64,000 nt of DNA from JBCDBD01 sp039184335 (lineage in GTDB: Bacteria > Bacteroidota > Bacteroidia > Flavobacteriales > Flavobacteriaceae). The notes under the pieces were generated by a model. It did not search any database. It saw only the letters and a program-made list of their open reading frames with translations, and had not been told where the DNA came from. Numbering within the stretch: the stretch's first letter is position 1; each line of letters begins with the position of its first letter. Below are positions 41,647 through 50,370 of the stretch, one piece after another. The stretch spans positions 1 through 64,000 of the forward strand of contig JBCDBD010000004.1 of NCBI GenBank assembly GCA_039184335.1, read 5' to 3'. Made by a program: the position numbers and the translations under genes.

Positions 41647-42249
41647 TTAATCATAAATACGGATGATTTCCCCGTTTCCCCTTCCGTACACACTACGGGC
41701 ATACCCATTGACCATTTTGGCCATGGGTATCGGGTTGTGACCCGGAAAAAAGGTTTTGTACTTTGCATAGGCGTCTTCAACGACCCCACAGGAAACCACA
41801 TTGAGGCGAATGCCATTTTCAAGTTCCAGGGCTACGGCCTTGACAAAGCTATGGATGCCCCCATTGACCATGGCGGCACTGGCAGTTTTTACCACCGGGT
41901 CATCGGCCAAGATACCTGTGGTCAGGGTAATGGACCCCTTTGCATTCAGGTAGTGCTTTCCGATTCGTACCAGATTGACCTGCCCCATGAGTTTACTTTT
42001 CAAACCTATGTAATAATCCGCTTCTGAAAGGGCGTCAAAATGGTCCCATTTGGCTTCACCGGCCGTATTGATAATGGCATCTACTTTTCCGACTTGCTCA
42101 AAAAGCTTTTTGATGGAACCACTGTCAGCAATGTCTACAAGAATGGCACCTTGCTTTCTTCCGGTGACCAGCACCTCATTTTGGGTTTCAAAAAATGCAA
42201 CCACCCTTTTTCCTATGGTTCCATATCCCCCAACGACCAATATTTTCAT
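41647..42249 (-). CDS. Atypical short-chain dehydrogenase/reductase
   Basis: A 200-residue Rossmann-fold SDR. The nucleotide-binding motif KILVVGGYGTIGKRVVAFFE is at the N-terminus and the NNAG-type motif is replaced by DAIINTAGEAKWDHFDALSE. The segment AAMVNGGIHSFVKAVALELE aligns with the catalytic helix of classical SDRs, but the Tyr and Lys of YxxxK are absent (Ala and Asn). It is therefore either a member of a degenerate SDR subfamily that lacks the canonical dyad or a binding protein. It is 11 bases before the isochorismatase-like gene on the same strand. Confidence 0.87.
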   Translation of the reverse strand: MKILVVGGYGTIGKRVVAFFETQNEVLVTGRKQGAILVDIADSGSIKKLFEQVGKVDAIINTAGEAKWDHFDALSEADYYIGLKSKLMGQVNLVRIGKHYLNAKGSITLTTGILADDPVVKTASAAMVNGGIHSFVKAVALELENGIRLNVVSCGVVEDAYAKYKTFFPGHNPIPMAKMVNGYARSVYGRGNGEIIRIYD

Positions 42250-42337
42250 GTGTTTTTAGCCCAGGTTGTGCGCTATCGAAGTTACGTAAATATGGCAAGG
42301 TAGGCGTATTGATTTTGCTAAAACGTTGACAAAGGGG

Positions 42338-42498
42338 TTTCTCAGTCGTTCTGCGCTTTCGAAATGACATTTTGGGTACTTGTTTGTGTTTTGCAAATCA
42401 CTTTTGAGGCATTTTCCGCTGTCATTTCGAGCACAGCGAGAAATCTAAGCACGTGTTGTTCGATAGATTTCTCAGTCGTTTTGCCACTTTGAAATGAC
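42338..42498. repeat. Palindromic intergenic repeat (CATTTCGA family), copy A
   Basis: A half unit at 42338-42367 (TTTCTCAGTCGTTCTGC then TTTCGAAATGAC) precedes a full palindromic unit at 42421-42498: GTCATTTCGAGCACAGCGAG at the left end and the inverse (ACTTTGAAATGAC) at the right, with AGAAATCT and AGATTTCT inside. The same pattern occurs at about 48088-48212 in another intergenic space. It resembles the dispersed GTCATTTCGAGC palindromes known from flavobacterial genomes and could form a long hairpin. Confidence 0.8.
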
Positions 42499-42506
42499 TT
42501 TACGGT

Positions 42507-42750
42507 TTATAAGGATAACAATTCCCCCAATCGGTCAAAGGTGGAACCCCAACCGTTGTAAAAACCCATTTCTTCTTGTTTGCAATAGGCCTCGGTATCA
42601 TGTATGACATGAAAGGTAAGTTGGGTCTGTTCCCCATCGGCTTTGAAGATAGCATGCATCACCACATTTTCGTCATGGGGCGAAAGTTGGCCGAGGTAAC
42701 GATCTTTTCATAGGGCACCATGTTTAGATAGTCAGTTAAAAAATCAAAGG
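42507..42750 (-). pseudogene. Decayed SRPBCC/AHSA1-type gene
   Basis: Minus-strand translation gives two linked pieces of one SRPBCC (START/AHSA1-like) protein. The first, in one frame, reads FDFLTDYLNMVPYEKIVTS; the second, shifted by one base, reads SPHDENVVMHAIFKADG, then QTQLTFHVIHDTEAYCKQEE and NGWGSTFDRLGELLSL before a stop at 42507-42509. A frameshift near 42677-42692 joins them. The N-terminal two thirds of a normal protein are missing. The palindromic repeat copy A ends nine bases after its stop. It looks like a remnant and probably makes no product. Confidence 0.8.
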
Positions 42751-42938
42751 AAACTGTTCTAACGGAATTTAAACAAGATGAATAAATAACAAGACTGATA
42801 TGAACACTATACTTTATTGGAAGTATAATTCTATAAGGTCATCATCTGTAGGATTATTTCGCAAGTAAATAAGGGTTTGATTGATACTTTATATCTCTTT
42901 ATGTAAGGGCAAAATGATTTATAGTTTAGTTGCGGTTG

Positions 42939-43673
42939 TTAATAATCCCATATCTCTATGGGGTTTCTCTTTTGCTCGTGCATATCCCCTCCACTAATTC
43001 TGTCCCAAAACCTACCACCAACTATTTGTTCTGCGTCATAGGTTACAACGATATAGTCCTCTATATTCCCATCTAGTTCTTTGTTTTCCATTTCAAAGGT
43101 CCATAATTTCAACCTTCCCTTATCATCTTCTGCTAACACACTTTTAATAAATGCATGTGGGATCGGAACATCGATACCATATGCATCCTGTTCATCACCA
43201 ATGGTTTCGATTTCTCTATCAAAATAGAAAACAGGACATGTCAGCACATAGGTTTCCAATACATTTTCTTGGTTGTTTAAATGTCGGATCGCTTCCTCTA
43301 AATGTTTCCATATGCGTCGGTTAAAATTTGGCTTTTGAGGGGACATGTTTGACATCAAAAAAGTTTCACTATTTTGAATCTCTAAGATATCATTATTGGC
43401 ACTTGCCACTAAATGCCCTCTATCATAGCCACTTCCCCTATAAGCTTCTAGTCCAGCTCTGAATCTTCGGGGAATTCTGATATCTGCCCGAAAATTATTC
43501 ATTCGTTCTGCCTCGGTCGGTAAATAGTTGTTCCGATTTATTATTTCAAGAGTCCATTTTGCTTGTCTGAAATACCATGAGTAACCAATGGTGAAATACC
43601 TGCCAGTTAAAATTTCGTCACAAACTGGGGCCCCGTATCTAAGTTCTGGCTGAATTTGAAAAGGATTATCCAT
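42939..43673 (-). CDS. DNA/RNA non-specific endonuclease
   Basis: A 244-residue protein of the NUC1/DNA_RNA non-specific endonuclease family. The catalytic block is YDRGHLVASANNDILE (DRGH, His as general base) at about residue 105, and MSNMSPQKPNFNRRIWKHLE carries the metal-site Asn of the family. Active nucleases of this fold cleave DNA and RNA with Mg ions. No signal peptide is seen, which is odd as most are exported. It stands alone, in an AT-rich stretch next to repeats and a pseudogene, which suggests an accessory origin. Confidence 0.9.
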   Translation of the reverse strand: MDNPFQIQPELRYGAPVCDEILTGRYFTIGYSWYFRQAKWTLEIINRNNYLPTEAERMNNFRADIRIPRRFRAGLEAYRGSGYDRGHLVASANNDILEIQNSETFLMSNMSPQKPNFNRRIWKHLEEAIRHLNNQENVLETYVLTCPVFYFDREIETIGDEQDAYGIDVPIPHAFIKSVLAEDDKGRLKLWTFEMENKELDGNIEDYIVVTYDAEQIVGGRFWDRISGGDMHEQKRNPIEIWDY

Positions 43674-43902
43674 TTTGATAAAAATTTATATGTTATTGCT
43701 TTGTGTAATGATTTCTTGCCTGATCGATACGTGTTAATGGTCACTAGTCAAATGCACCTCAAAAAAGTGACGATACCGTATTTTGGAATATAAGTTTATG
43801 TTTCGTTAATGGGGGAGATGTTCTTGGTATGGGAACAGAGACAAGTTAATTCTTTTTGTTGAAGAAAGTAAGAAATTATAGGGTTTCAATGTAAAAAAAA
43901 GG

Positions 43903-44586
43903 TTATTTAACTACTCCCTCCAAAACCTTCCACACATTGTCCCGTACCATCTGGTGTCCCTCTGGGGAGGGGTGAATGCCATCTTCCAAATTCAGTTCGG
44001 GCATGCCCGCCACCCCTTCCAATAAAAAGGGAATCAAGGCAATGTCGTTCTGCTCGGCCAGTTCAGGAAAAATCTTGCGAAACTCCGTGGTGTATTCGGG
44101 CCCCATGTTGGGCGGAATCTGCATGCCGGCCAATACGATTTGGGTATTCATATTCTTTTCCTTGACCAGATCGATCATGGCCTGTAGGTTAGCTCGTGTC
44201 TCTGTCAGGGGAATGCCGCGCAATCCGTCGTTGGCACCCAGTTCCAACACAAACACATCAACCTTTTGGTTCAGCACCCATCCCAATCGGTTACGACCGC
44301 CCGCAGTGGTTTCTCCACTCAACCCTGAGTTGATGACGGTATAATTGAGGTCAAGGGAATCCAGCCTATCTTGGATCAAAGCCGGAAAGGCCTCTCCCAG
44401 TTCCAACCCATAGCCTGCGGTAAGGCTGTCGCCAAAAAATAGTATGACCTTATCAGTGGGTGCTACAGCGGTGGTTTCGGAGCTACTGTCTGCCTTTGGG
44501 GTATCTGAAGTTTTTTTGGAAGCATCTCCACAGGAAATACAACACAACAACAAAAAAAAATAACGAAACTTTAAGAGGTCTTGCAT
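43903..44586 (-). CDS. tesA: TesA-type SGNH arylesterase/lysophospholipase, lipoprotein
   Basis: A 227-residue SGNH hydrolase related to TesA. The N-terminus ends with a lipobox-like sequence (CCISCGDASK), so it is an envelope lipoprotein. The catalytic blocks are in order: FFGDSLTAGYGLELGE (nucleophile Ser at about residue 54), block III LGANDGLRG, and DGIHPSPEGHQMVRDN with the Asp-His pair. It hydrolyses acyl esters. The gene is divergent from a YbbA-type ABC ATPase and a YbbP-type permease, as tesA is in E. coli, which makes a conserved functional link likely. Confidence 0.92.
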   Translation of the reverse strand: MQDLLKFRYFFLLLCCISCGDASKKTSDTPKADSSSETTAVAPTDKVILFFGDSLTAGYGLELGEAFPALIQDRLDSLDLNYTVINSGLSGETTAGGRNRLGWVLNQKVDVFVLELGANDGLRGIPLTETRANLQAMIDLVKEKNMNTQIVLAGMQIPPNMGPEYTTEFRKIFPELAEQNDIALIPFLLEGVAGMPELNLEDGIHPSPEGHQMVRDNVWKVLEGVVK

Positions 44587-44657
44587 GGGTTATGGGCCTT
44601 AAAATCAAAATCAAATGCCTATTTTTCCTGTTTTAGAAAAAAGAAGCCAAAAGTGCC

Positions 44658-45347
44658 ATGTCAAAGATATTAAACGTCGACCATCTAGGGAAGACCTATA
44701 CCAGTGGTTCGAAAAAATTAACGGTACTGCACGATGTCAGCTTCGGTATCGAAACAGGGGATACTTTTGCCATTGTTGGACCTTCGGGAAGTGGAAAAAC
44801 CACATTGTTGGGCCTCTGTGCTGGACTGGATTATCCCGATACGGGCACTGTCGAACTCTGTGGTACTGATCTGGGCCGTTTGAATGAAGATGAACGCGCC
44901 CGACTGCGCAACGAAAAGGTGGGCTTTATCTTTCAAAATTTTCAATTGTTGCCTACGTTGACGGCCCTTGAAAATGTGGTGGTACCCTTGGAATTACAAG
45001 GGGTGAAAAATCCTGCCAAAGTAGGGAAAGCGTTGTTGGACAAAGTGGGCCTGCTGGATCGTTTTCACCACTATCCCTCACAACTGTCCGGTGGGGAGCA
45101 GCAGCGGGTGGCATTGGCCCGGGCCTTTTCAAACAGTCCGTCGATCTTGTTTGCCGATGAGCCCACGGGCAATCTCGACCAAGATACGGGCGACCGTGTG
45201 GTGCAATTGTTGTTTGAGCTCAACCAAGAGGCAGGTACGACCCTGGTCATTGTTTCGCATGACCTGGAGCTGGCTAAAAAATGTCAACGTTTGTTGCGCT
45301 TGCGTGGAGGCAAAGTGGTATCAAACGAGGTTTTGGTCGCATCGTGA
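44658..45347 (+). CDS. ybbA: ABC transporter ATP-binding protein, YbbA type
   Basis: A 229-residue ABC ATPase of the LolD/MacB/YbbA group. Walker A is GPSGSGKTTLLGL (about residues 40-52), the signature is LSGGEQQRVALARAF, and Walker B is ILFADEPTGNLDQDTGD. It drives the adjacent FtsX-type permease, with which it overlaps by 4 nt (GTGA). With tesA divergent upstream it matches the tesA/ybbA/ybbP neighbourhood. The function may be export or lipid/lipoprotein handling, which is not established. Confidence 0.93.
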   Translation: MSKILNVDHLGKTYTSGSKKLTVLHDVSFGIETGDTFAIVGPSGSGKTTLLGLCAGLDYPDTGTVELCGTDLGRLNEDERARLRNEKVGFIFQNFQLLPTLTALENVVVPLELQGVKNPAKVGKALLDKVGLLDRFHHYPSQLSGGEQQRVALARAFSNSPSILFADEPTGNLDQDTGDRVVQLLFELNQEAGTTLVIVSHDLELAKKCQRLLRLRGGKVVSNEVLVAS

Positions 45348-47899
45348 GCAGTTCTTCGACACAACTCTCGAAAGCGGGATGGAAATGGTTGCTGAAAATG
45401 GCCTGGCGTGACAGCAAGGCGAGTGGCAGTCGGCTGTTATTGTTTATGGCCTCCATCATTTTGGGCATTGCGGCCGTAGTGTCCATACAGTCCTTCAGCG
45501 AAAATTTAGAAGAGAACATTGCCTTACAATCCAAGGCCTTGATGGGTGCCGATTTTGTGGTTGATAGCAACCAACCGCCCAATGAAAAGGTCATGGCGAT
45601 CATCGATTCCTTGGGTGGGGCCGATGCACGTTCGCTACAATTTGGGTCAATGGCGGTTTTTCCAAAAACCGGGGATACGAAATTGGTCGCGGTACGTGGC
45701 ATTGAAGGGGACTATCCGTTCTATGGGGAACTGCAAACGGAACCGGTATCTGCGGCCAACACCTATCAAAAATCGGGTGGCGCCCTGGTCGATGCCACGC
45801 TGCTATTACAGTACGGAATGCAACGGGGCGATTCCATCAAATTGGGCAATACGGTTTTCCCTATTTTGGGTACCTTGATTTCTGCACCCGGTACCTCAGG
45901 TTTGGGTGCTTCGGTGGCCCCACCGGTCATCATTCCCTATAGTGCAGTAGAGGGTACGGGGCTCATACAATTGGGAAGTCGGGTAGGGTATGACTATTAT
46001 TTTGTGGCTGAACCCGAACAAGATCTCGTGGAATTGGACAAGGTCGTCGATCCACAGCTTGATGTCGAAAATGCAGATTTGGACACGCATATCAGTACAG
46101 CGGCACAGTTGGGAAGAAGCTATGATAATTTTGGAAAATTTCTCAATCTCATTGCCTTTATAGCCCTTTTATTGGGCTGTGTCGGCGTGGCCAGTTCAGT
46201 GCACATCCATATCAAGGAAAAATTGCGGTCTGTGGCCGTACTGAAATGTATTGGCGCGACCCGAAAGCAGACCTTTTTGATCTACCTGCTGCAAATAGCG
46301 GGCATGGGGCTATTGGGTGGTATTTTTGGGGTGTTGGGTGGATTGTTGCTACAACAGTCCTTTCCTTTGTTGTTACAAGGCTTTTTGCCATTTGAGGTAC
46401 AGATTTCCCTTGCACCCAACGCACTTTGGGCGGGATTGGTATCGGGGTTACTGTTATCGGTACTGTTTGCCCTGATGCCCTTGTTGAATACTTGGTTCGT
46501 GTCTCCTTTACAGGTATTGCGGGTCGGGGAGAATCGGTTTCAAAAATCGCGTACGGCACAGTTATGGGTCTTGTTGGGCATTGTATTGTTTATTTTTTCC
46601 TTTTCGTTTTGGCTACTGGGCAGCGCACAGTATGCACTTTATTTTGTATTGGGCATTTTGGTGGTCTTTGCCCTTTTGGCAGGTGTGGCCACCCTTTTTA
46701 TGCAGGCTATCAAAAAATATTTTCCCATTTCTTGGGGATTCACGGCCCGTCAGAGCCTTTTGAACCTATATCGCCCCAATAACCAGACCACGGTCTTGAT
46801 CTTGGCCATTGGGGTAGGTACTTTTTTGATCAGTACACTCTATTTTACCAAAGACATTTTGTTGTCGCAGGTCTCTTTGGAAGCTTCGGAAGACACCCCC
46901 AACCTTATTTTACTCGATGTGCAAAGCGACGAAAGATTGGCGGCGGCCAATAGTATTGAAGCTTCAGGATTGCCGGTACTGAACAATATTCCGATCATTA
47001 CCATGCGGATACACCAGATCAAGGACCGATCGGTACGTGAACTTATCTTGGATTCGACCGCTGCCATTAACCGTTGGGTGTTGTTCCATGAGTTTCGGGT
47101 CACTTATCGCGATTCACTGGTAACCTCAGAGCGAACGGTTGAGGGTAGCTGGCCCATAGTGCGCGATGGAAATGACATCATACCGATTTCGATGTCTGCC
47201 AATGTGGCTGATGATGCCCAGGTGAAGTTGGGAGACACCTTGGTGTTTAACGTGCAAGGCGTATTGATGGAGACCCAGGTGGCCCACCTTCGTGAAGTGG
47301 ATTGGGCCCGGATGCAGATCAACTTTTCTATTTTATTCCCCTCTGGGGTGTTGGAAGAGGCGCCCCAGTTCCATGTATTGTCCACAAAAGCCCCCAACGC
47401 CACAAAATCTGCCGAATTGCAACGTGATTTGGTGCGAAAGTTTCCAACGGTATCCATTATCGATTTGCGACAGATTTTGACGGTCATTGAAGATATTTTA
47501 AACAAAATTGCTTGGGTGATCAACTTTATGGCATTCTTCAGTATTTTAACAGGAATCATCGTATTGATTGGATCGGTTCGTACCAGTAAGTACCAACGGA
47601 TTAAAGAAAATGTGTTGTTGCGTACGTTGGGGGCCAAAGGCAAACAGATTATTCGGATCACTACCTTAGAATACTTGTATTTGGGACTTTTGGGCGGAGG
47701 CATAGGTATCGTACTGTCATTATTGGGCAGTCTGTTATTGGCCCAATTTGTCTTTGAGGTCAGCTTTGTGCCCTCTGGTGTTCCTTTTTTCATTGTGCTG
47801 CCGGGTATTATGGCCCTGGTGCTTTTGATCGGACTGTTGAACAGCAAGAGCGTGTTACAGAGCCCACCTTTAGAGGTGCTTCGTAAAGAGGGAGGGTAA
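45344..47899 (+). CDS. ybbP: FtsX-type ABC permease, YbbP type
   Basis: An 851-residue permease of the MacB/FtsX superfamily, in the long YbbP layout with two FtsX repeats. Membrane segments occur near the N-terminus (RLLLFMASIILGIAAVVSIQ), around residues 260-460 (NLIAFIALLLGCVGVASSV, YLLQIAGMGLLGGIFGVLG) and in the C-terminal 150 residues (IAWVINFMAFFSILTGIIVL). I chose the GTG at 45344 because it overlaps the ATPase stop by 4 nt and gives the FtsX-type cytoplasmic start; an in-frame ATG further upstream would overlap the ATPase by 67 nt. It works with the ATPase. Confidence 0.92.
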   Translation: MSSSSTQLSKAGWKWLLKMAWRDSKASGSRLLLFMASIILGIAAVVSIQSFSENLEENIALQSKALMGADFVVDSNQPPNEKVMAIIDSLGGADARSLQFGSMAVFPKTGDTKLVAVRGIEGDYPFYGELQTEPVSAANTYQKSGGALVDATLLLQYGMQRGDSIKLGNTVFPILGTLISAPGTSGLGASVAPPVIIPYSAVEGTGLIQLGSRVGYDYYFVAEPEQDLVELDKVVDPQLDVENADLDTHISTAAQLGRSYDNFGKFLNLIAFIALLLGCVGVASSVHIHIKEKLRSVAVLKCIGATRKQTFLIYLLQIAGMGLLGGIFGVLGGLLLQQSFPLLLQGFLPFEVQISLAPNALWAGLVSGLLLSVLFALMPLLNTWFVSPLQVLRVGENRFQKSRTAQLWVLLGIVLFIFSFSFWLLGSAQYALYFVLGILVVFALLAGVATLFMQAIKKYFPISWGFTARQSLLNLYRPNNQTTVLILAIGVGTFLISTLYFTKDILLSQVSLEASEDTPNLILLDVQSDERLAAANSIEASGLPVLNNIPIITMRIHQIKDRSVRELILDSTAAINRWVLFHEFRVTYRDSLVTSERTVEGSWPIVRDGNDIIPISMSANVADDAQVKLGDTLVFNVQGVLMETQVAHLREVDWARMQINFSILFPSGVLEEAPQFHVLSTKAPNATKSAELQRDLVRKFPTVSIIDLRQILTVIEDILNKIAWVINFMAFFSILTGIIVLIGSVRTSKYQRIKENVLLRTLGAKGKQIIRITTLEYLYLGLLGGGIGIVLSLLGSLLLAQFVFEVSFVPSGVPFFIVLPGIMALVLLIGLLNSKSVLQSPPLEVLRKEGG

Positions 47900-48087
47900 G
47901 TGGTATTTCATATTCCCTCGACCTCTTTTTGTTTGGAGGGAAAATTTTGACGGACATTTGAATGGATTTTGCTGTCACTTTGCTTCTTCAAAATGACTTT
48001 TGTTGGTGAATAGGGCTATCATATGGAGCTGATGTGAGAAACCTAACCCAACAGAAGCTTGTAATCTTGATAAAGTCATGGTTGTAG

Positions 48088-48212
48088 GTTTGCCGGTCGC
48101 CCTGCTATTTCGAAATAACAAATGGTGCCCCGAGGTCATTTCGAGTGCAACGAGAAATCCAATAATGCGATGTCAAAGAGATTTTCCGGTCGCTTTGCTC
48201 TTTCGAAATGAC
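48088..48212. repeat. Palindromic intergenic repeat (CATTTCGA family), copy B
   Basis: The 314-base gap after the permease gene holds no gene but at least two units: a half unit 48088-48119 (GTTTGCCGGTCGCCCTGC then TATTTCGAAATAAC) and a full palindrome 48135-48212 beginning GTCATTTCGAGTGCAACGAG and ending TCTTTCGAAATGAC, with AGAAATCC and AGATTTTC inside. A degenerate piece (TGTCACTTTGCTTCTTCAAA) lies near 47972. The pattern matches copy A at 42338-42498. Confidence 0.78.
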
Positions 48213-48213
48213 T

Positions 48214-48705
48214 TTAAGGCCAGTGTGGTTTTAAGAGTTCTTTATTGTCACGAATGCCCCGCTTCAGGTTTTCACAAAGTATGATGGATTTGTCTATACG
48301 GGTTTGGGAATTTTTATAACGGGCAATCATGTAGATCAATCCCCTTTTTTTACCTGCGGTCAATGTTTCAAAAATCTGAAAGGCCCCATAATCGCTGTTC
48401 CATACGGCCTCCAGTTCTTCGGGTACCTCGACGCCATATTTTGAGGTGTCTTCAAAGAGCTGCAACTGAAAATAATCGTTGGGGAAGATGTTCAACGCCT
48501 TTTGGTTGCTCTTGCTGAACATGATGGTGTAGCCCCCAACCTTACGCCTGTTCAAAGCTGCATGAAACGCGATGGAATTTCCTTCGGACGAAGCTTTGAC
48601 CAGCACCCGTTTATGGCCTTTTGCAATAAAAGGAGCCACAATAGCCTCAGGCAGTTGCACACTGTGCATACCATGTACTGTTACTTCAAAAACAGGGCTT
48701 TTCAT
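48214..48705 (-). CDS. DUF1905/YdeI-type protein
   Basis: A 163-residue protein with a DUF1905 domain (FEVTVHGMHSVQLPEAIVAP, RKVGGYTIMFSKSNQKALNI) followed by a YdeI/OmpD-associated-type helical segment (KRGLIYMIARYKNSQTRIDK). Such proteins are soluble; some are linked to bacteriocin protection, but function is poorly known. I chose MKSPVFEVTVHG as start rather than an in-frame ATG six codons upstream. Its stop lies two bases from the end of repeat copy B. It is divergent from a short rightward frame. Confidence 0.82.
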   Translation of the reverse strand: MKSPVFEVTVHGMHSVQLPEAIVAPFIAKGHKRVLVKASSEGNSIAFHAALNRRKVGGYTIMFSKSNQKALNIFPNDYFQLQLFEDTSKYGVEVPEELEAVWNSDYGAFQIFETLTAGKKRGLIYMIARYKNSQTRIDKSIILCENLKRGIRDNKELLKPHWP

Positions 48706-48785
48706 GAATAGATGAAGGTACAAATACTTTTAGCGTATTAAAAAAGAAGAGCAACTATATTTGATTTTCAACATACGATACGATT

Positions 48786-49061
48786 TTGACCTTAAGCTCG
48801 TTCTATAATAACCTGACCCCCAAAGGTAGCTTAAACGTTAAACCAAATTCTATGTCGGCACATGGGCCATTAAGGTATATTGATTTTTTAAGGTACTGTA
48901 ACAAGCGGAGGCTTTTCTGTAAAAGCTACCATCGCTTGAAGAAATTAAGGGATAAGAAGCAAATTGATTACCATAATTATGTAAGGTCACTTCGAAGTAT
49001 CCATAAATCTGCTATTGAACTCGAACTGGATTACTTTGATATTCTACATATGCGCTATTGA
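48786..49061 (+). CDS. Small hypothetical protein (91 aa), uncertain
   Basis: A 91-codon frame that starts at a TTG; an ATG 22 codons in (48852, MSAHGPLRYIDFLRYCNKRR) would give 69 residues. The product is basic, with Cys and Tyr residues (LFCKSYHRLKKLRDKKQIDY) and a predicted helical C-terminus. It fills the gap between two divergent/convergent neighbours and has no recognisable family or membrane span. It may be real because the reading frame is long for the gap, but I cannot confirm it. Confidence 0.4.
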   Translation: MTLSSFYNNLTPKGSLNVKPNSMSAHGPLRYIDFLRYCNKRRLFCKSYHRLKKLRDKKQIDYHNYVRSLRSIHKSAIELELDYFDILHMRY

Positions 49062-49076
49062 TATCTAGGCCAAATT

Positions 49077-50297
49077 TTATGTGGAAAGCGTATTGATGAT
49101 CTGTGTTTCACTATGAAGGGTGCGATGAACAGGGCATTTATTCGCAATTTCCAAAATGCGGGCCTTTTGTTTTTCATCTAAATCGCCCTTTAATTTGATT
49201 TCACGGTGAAAAGTATCGATTTTAGCACGTTCCGCTTCACAATCTTGACAATCGACTGCATGGTCTTTGCTGTATGAGGTATGCACTTCGACGTTGTCGA
49301 CAGGCCAACCCTTTCGTTTGGCATATAGTTGAATGGTCATGGCTGTACAGGCAGAAAGTCCGGCAGATACCAGTTCGTAGGGAGAAGGGCCAAAATCATT
49401 GCCCCCAAAGTCGTGAGGTTCATCGGCCAATAAATAGTGGTTGCCCATTTTCATATGTGTGGTAAAACCGTCTTCGGCAGCTAAACTTGCGGCTACCTGG
49501 TGTTTGGTCTTCAATGAGGTGTCAATCCGTTCTGCTACATTCAGGTAACGCTTTGCCCAACCAGAAATGATCTCGCCCACGTACATGGAATCTTCTTTTT
49601 TGGAGAGTAAGTGGTCAGCACCATCCAAAGACACAAAACTTTTTGGATGGTGGGCAGCGACATAGATTTCTTCAGCATTTTTTATCTCCACAGTGTCATC
49701 ATGGGGTGAATGTAAGATCAGCAACGGTTTTCGCAATGCTTTTGCCGTTTCTGGCAACGATTTGGTTTCCAGATCATCCAAGAACTGTTTTTTGATGGTA
49801 AAGTCACGCCCACTAAGGTTTACCAATGCTTTGCCCGTAGCTTGGATTTCAGCAATGCCATTTTTGAGCAAATGCGTCACGTGCAAAGGGTTTGATGGAG
49901 CACCCACCGTGGCAATGGCCTTCACGGACCCAATTTCCCGTGCAGCAAAAATGACCGCTGCACCTCCAAGGGAATGGCCGACCAATAGGGTAGGTGTGCT
50001 ATAATTTTCTTTAAGAAAGCCTGCTGCTGCGACAAGATCTTCGACATTACCAGAAAAGTTGGTATCGGCAAAATCACCATCACTTTCACCTAGGCCAGTA
50101 AAATCAAACCGGAGCAGTCCGAAACCATTTGCGGTCAAGGCCTTGCTAATGTTCTTAACGGCCAATAGGTTTTTGTTGCAGGTAAAGCAATGCGCAAAAA
50201 GTGCAAAATTATGGGGGTGTCGATCAACGGGCAGTTGCAAACGTCCCACCAAGGTCTGGCCCTGTTTGTTTTGAAAATTGACTTTTTGGAGGTTCAT
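49077..50297 (-). CDS. Alpha/beta hydrolase-OsmC fusion protein
   Basis: A 406-residue two-domain protein. Residues of about 1-255 form an alpha/beta hydrolase (HNFALFAHCFTCNKNLLAVK, RFDFTGLGESDGDF, nucleophile elbow LLVGHSLGGAAVIFAAREIG). Residues of about 260-406 are an OsmC/Ohr domain with its two redox cysteines in YELVSAGLSACTAMTIQLYA and NKCPVHRTLHSETQI. OsmC proteins detoxify organic hydroperoxides with thiols. The fusion is known in several bacteria, and the two halves may work on acyl peroxides or fatty esters (inference). It is a single gene with a clear ATG start MNLQKVNFQNKQ. Confidence 0.93.
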   Translation of the reverse strand: MNLQKVNFQNKQGQTLVGRLQLPVDRHPHNFALFAHCFTCNKNLLAVKNISKALTANGFGLLRFDFTGLGESDGDFADTNFSGNVEDLVAAAGFLKENYSTPTLLVGHSLGGAAVIFAAREIGSVKAIATVGAPSNPLHVTHLLKNGIAEIQATGKALVNLSGRDFTIKKQFLDDLETKSLPETAKALRKPLLILHSPHDDTVEIKNAEEIYVAAHHPKSFVSLDGADHLLSKKEDSMYVGEIISGWAKRYLNVAERIDTSLKTKHQVAASLAAEDGFTTHMKMGNHYLLADEPHDFGGNDFGPSPYELVSAGLSACTAMTIQLYAKRKGWPVDNVEVHTSYSKDHAVDCQDCEAERAKIDTFHREIKLKGDLDEKQKARILEIANKCPVHRTLHSETQIINTLST

Positions 50298-50370
50298 GGG
50301 CGTTGGATTAGAGTTTGAAGAAAAAAGCTAAAAGGCAACCATTTTCCACACTTCCCTTACACCCGTCCTT

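Noticed and set aside
42939..43673. Toxin or phage-defence role for the DNA/RNA endonuclease
   Set aside because: No immunity gene, secretion signal, restriction or defence partner is next to it, so only the nuclease family is stated.
47104..47847. Minus-strand open frame (247 codons) inside the FtsX-type permease gene
   Set aside because: The permease continues in frame across it with FtsX-type membrane segments; the reverse frame has no recognisable family.
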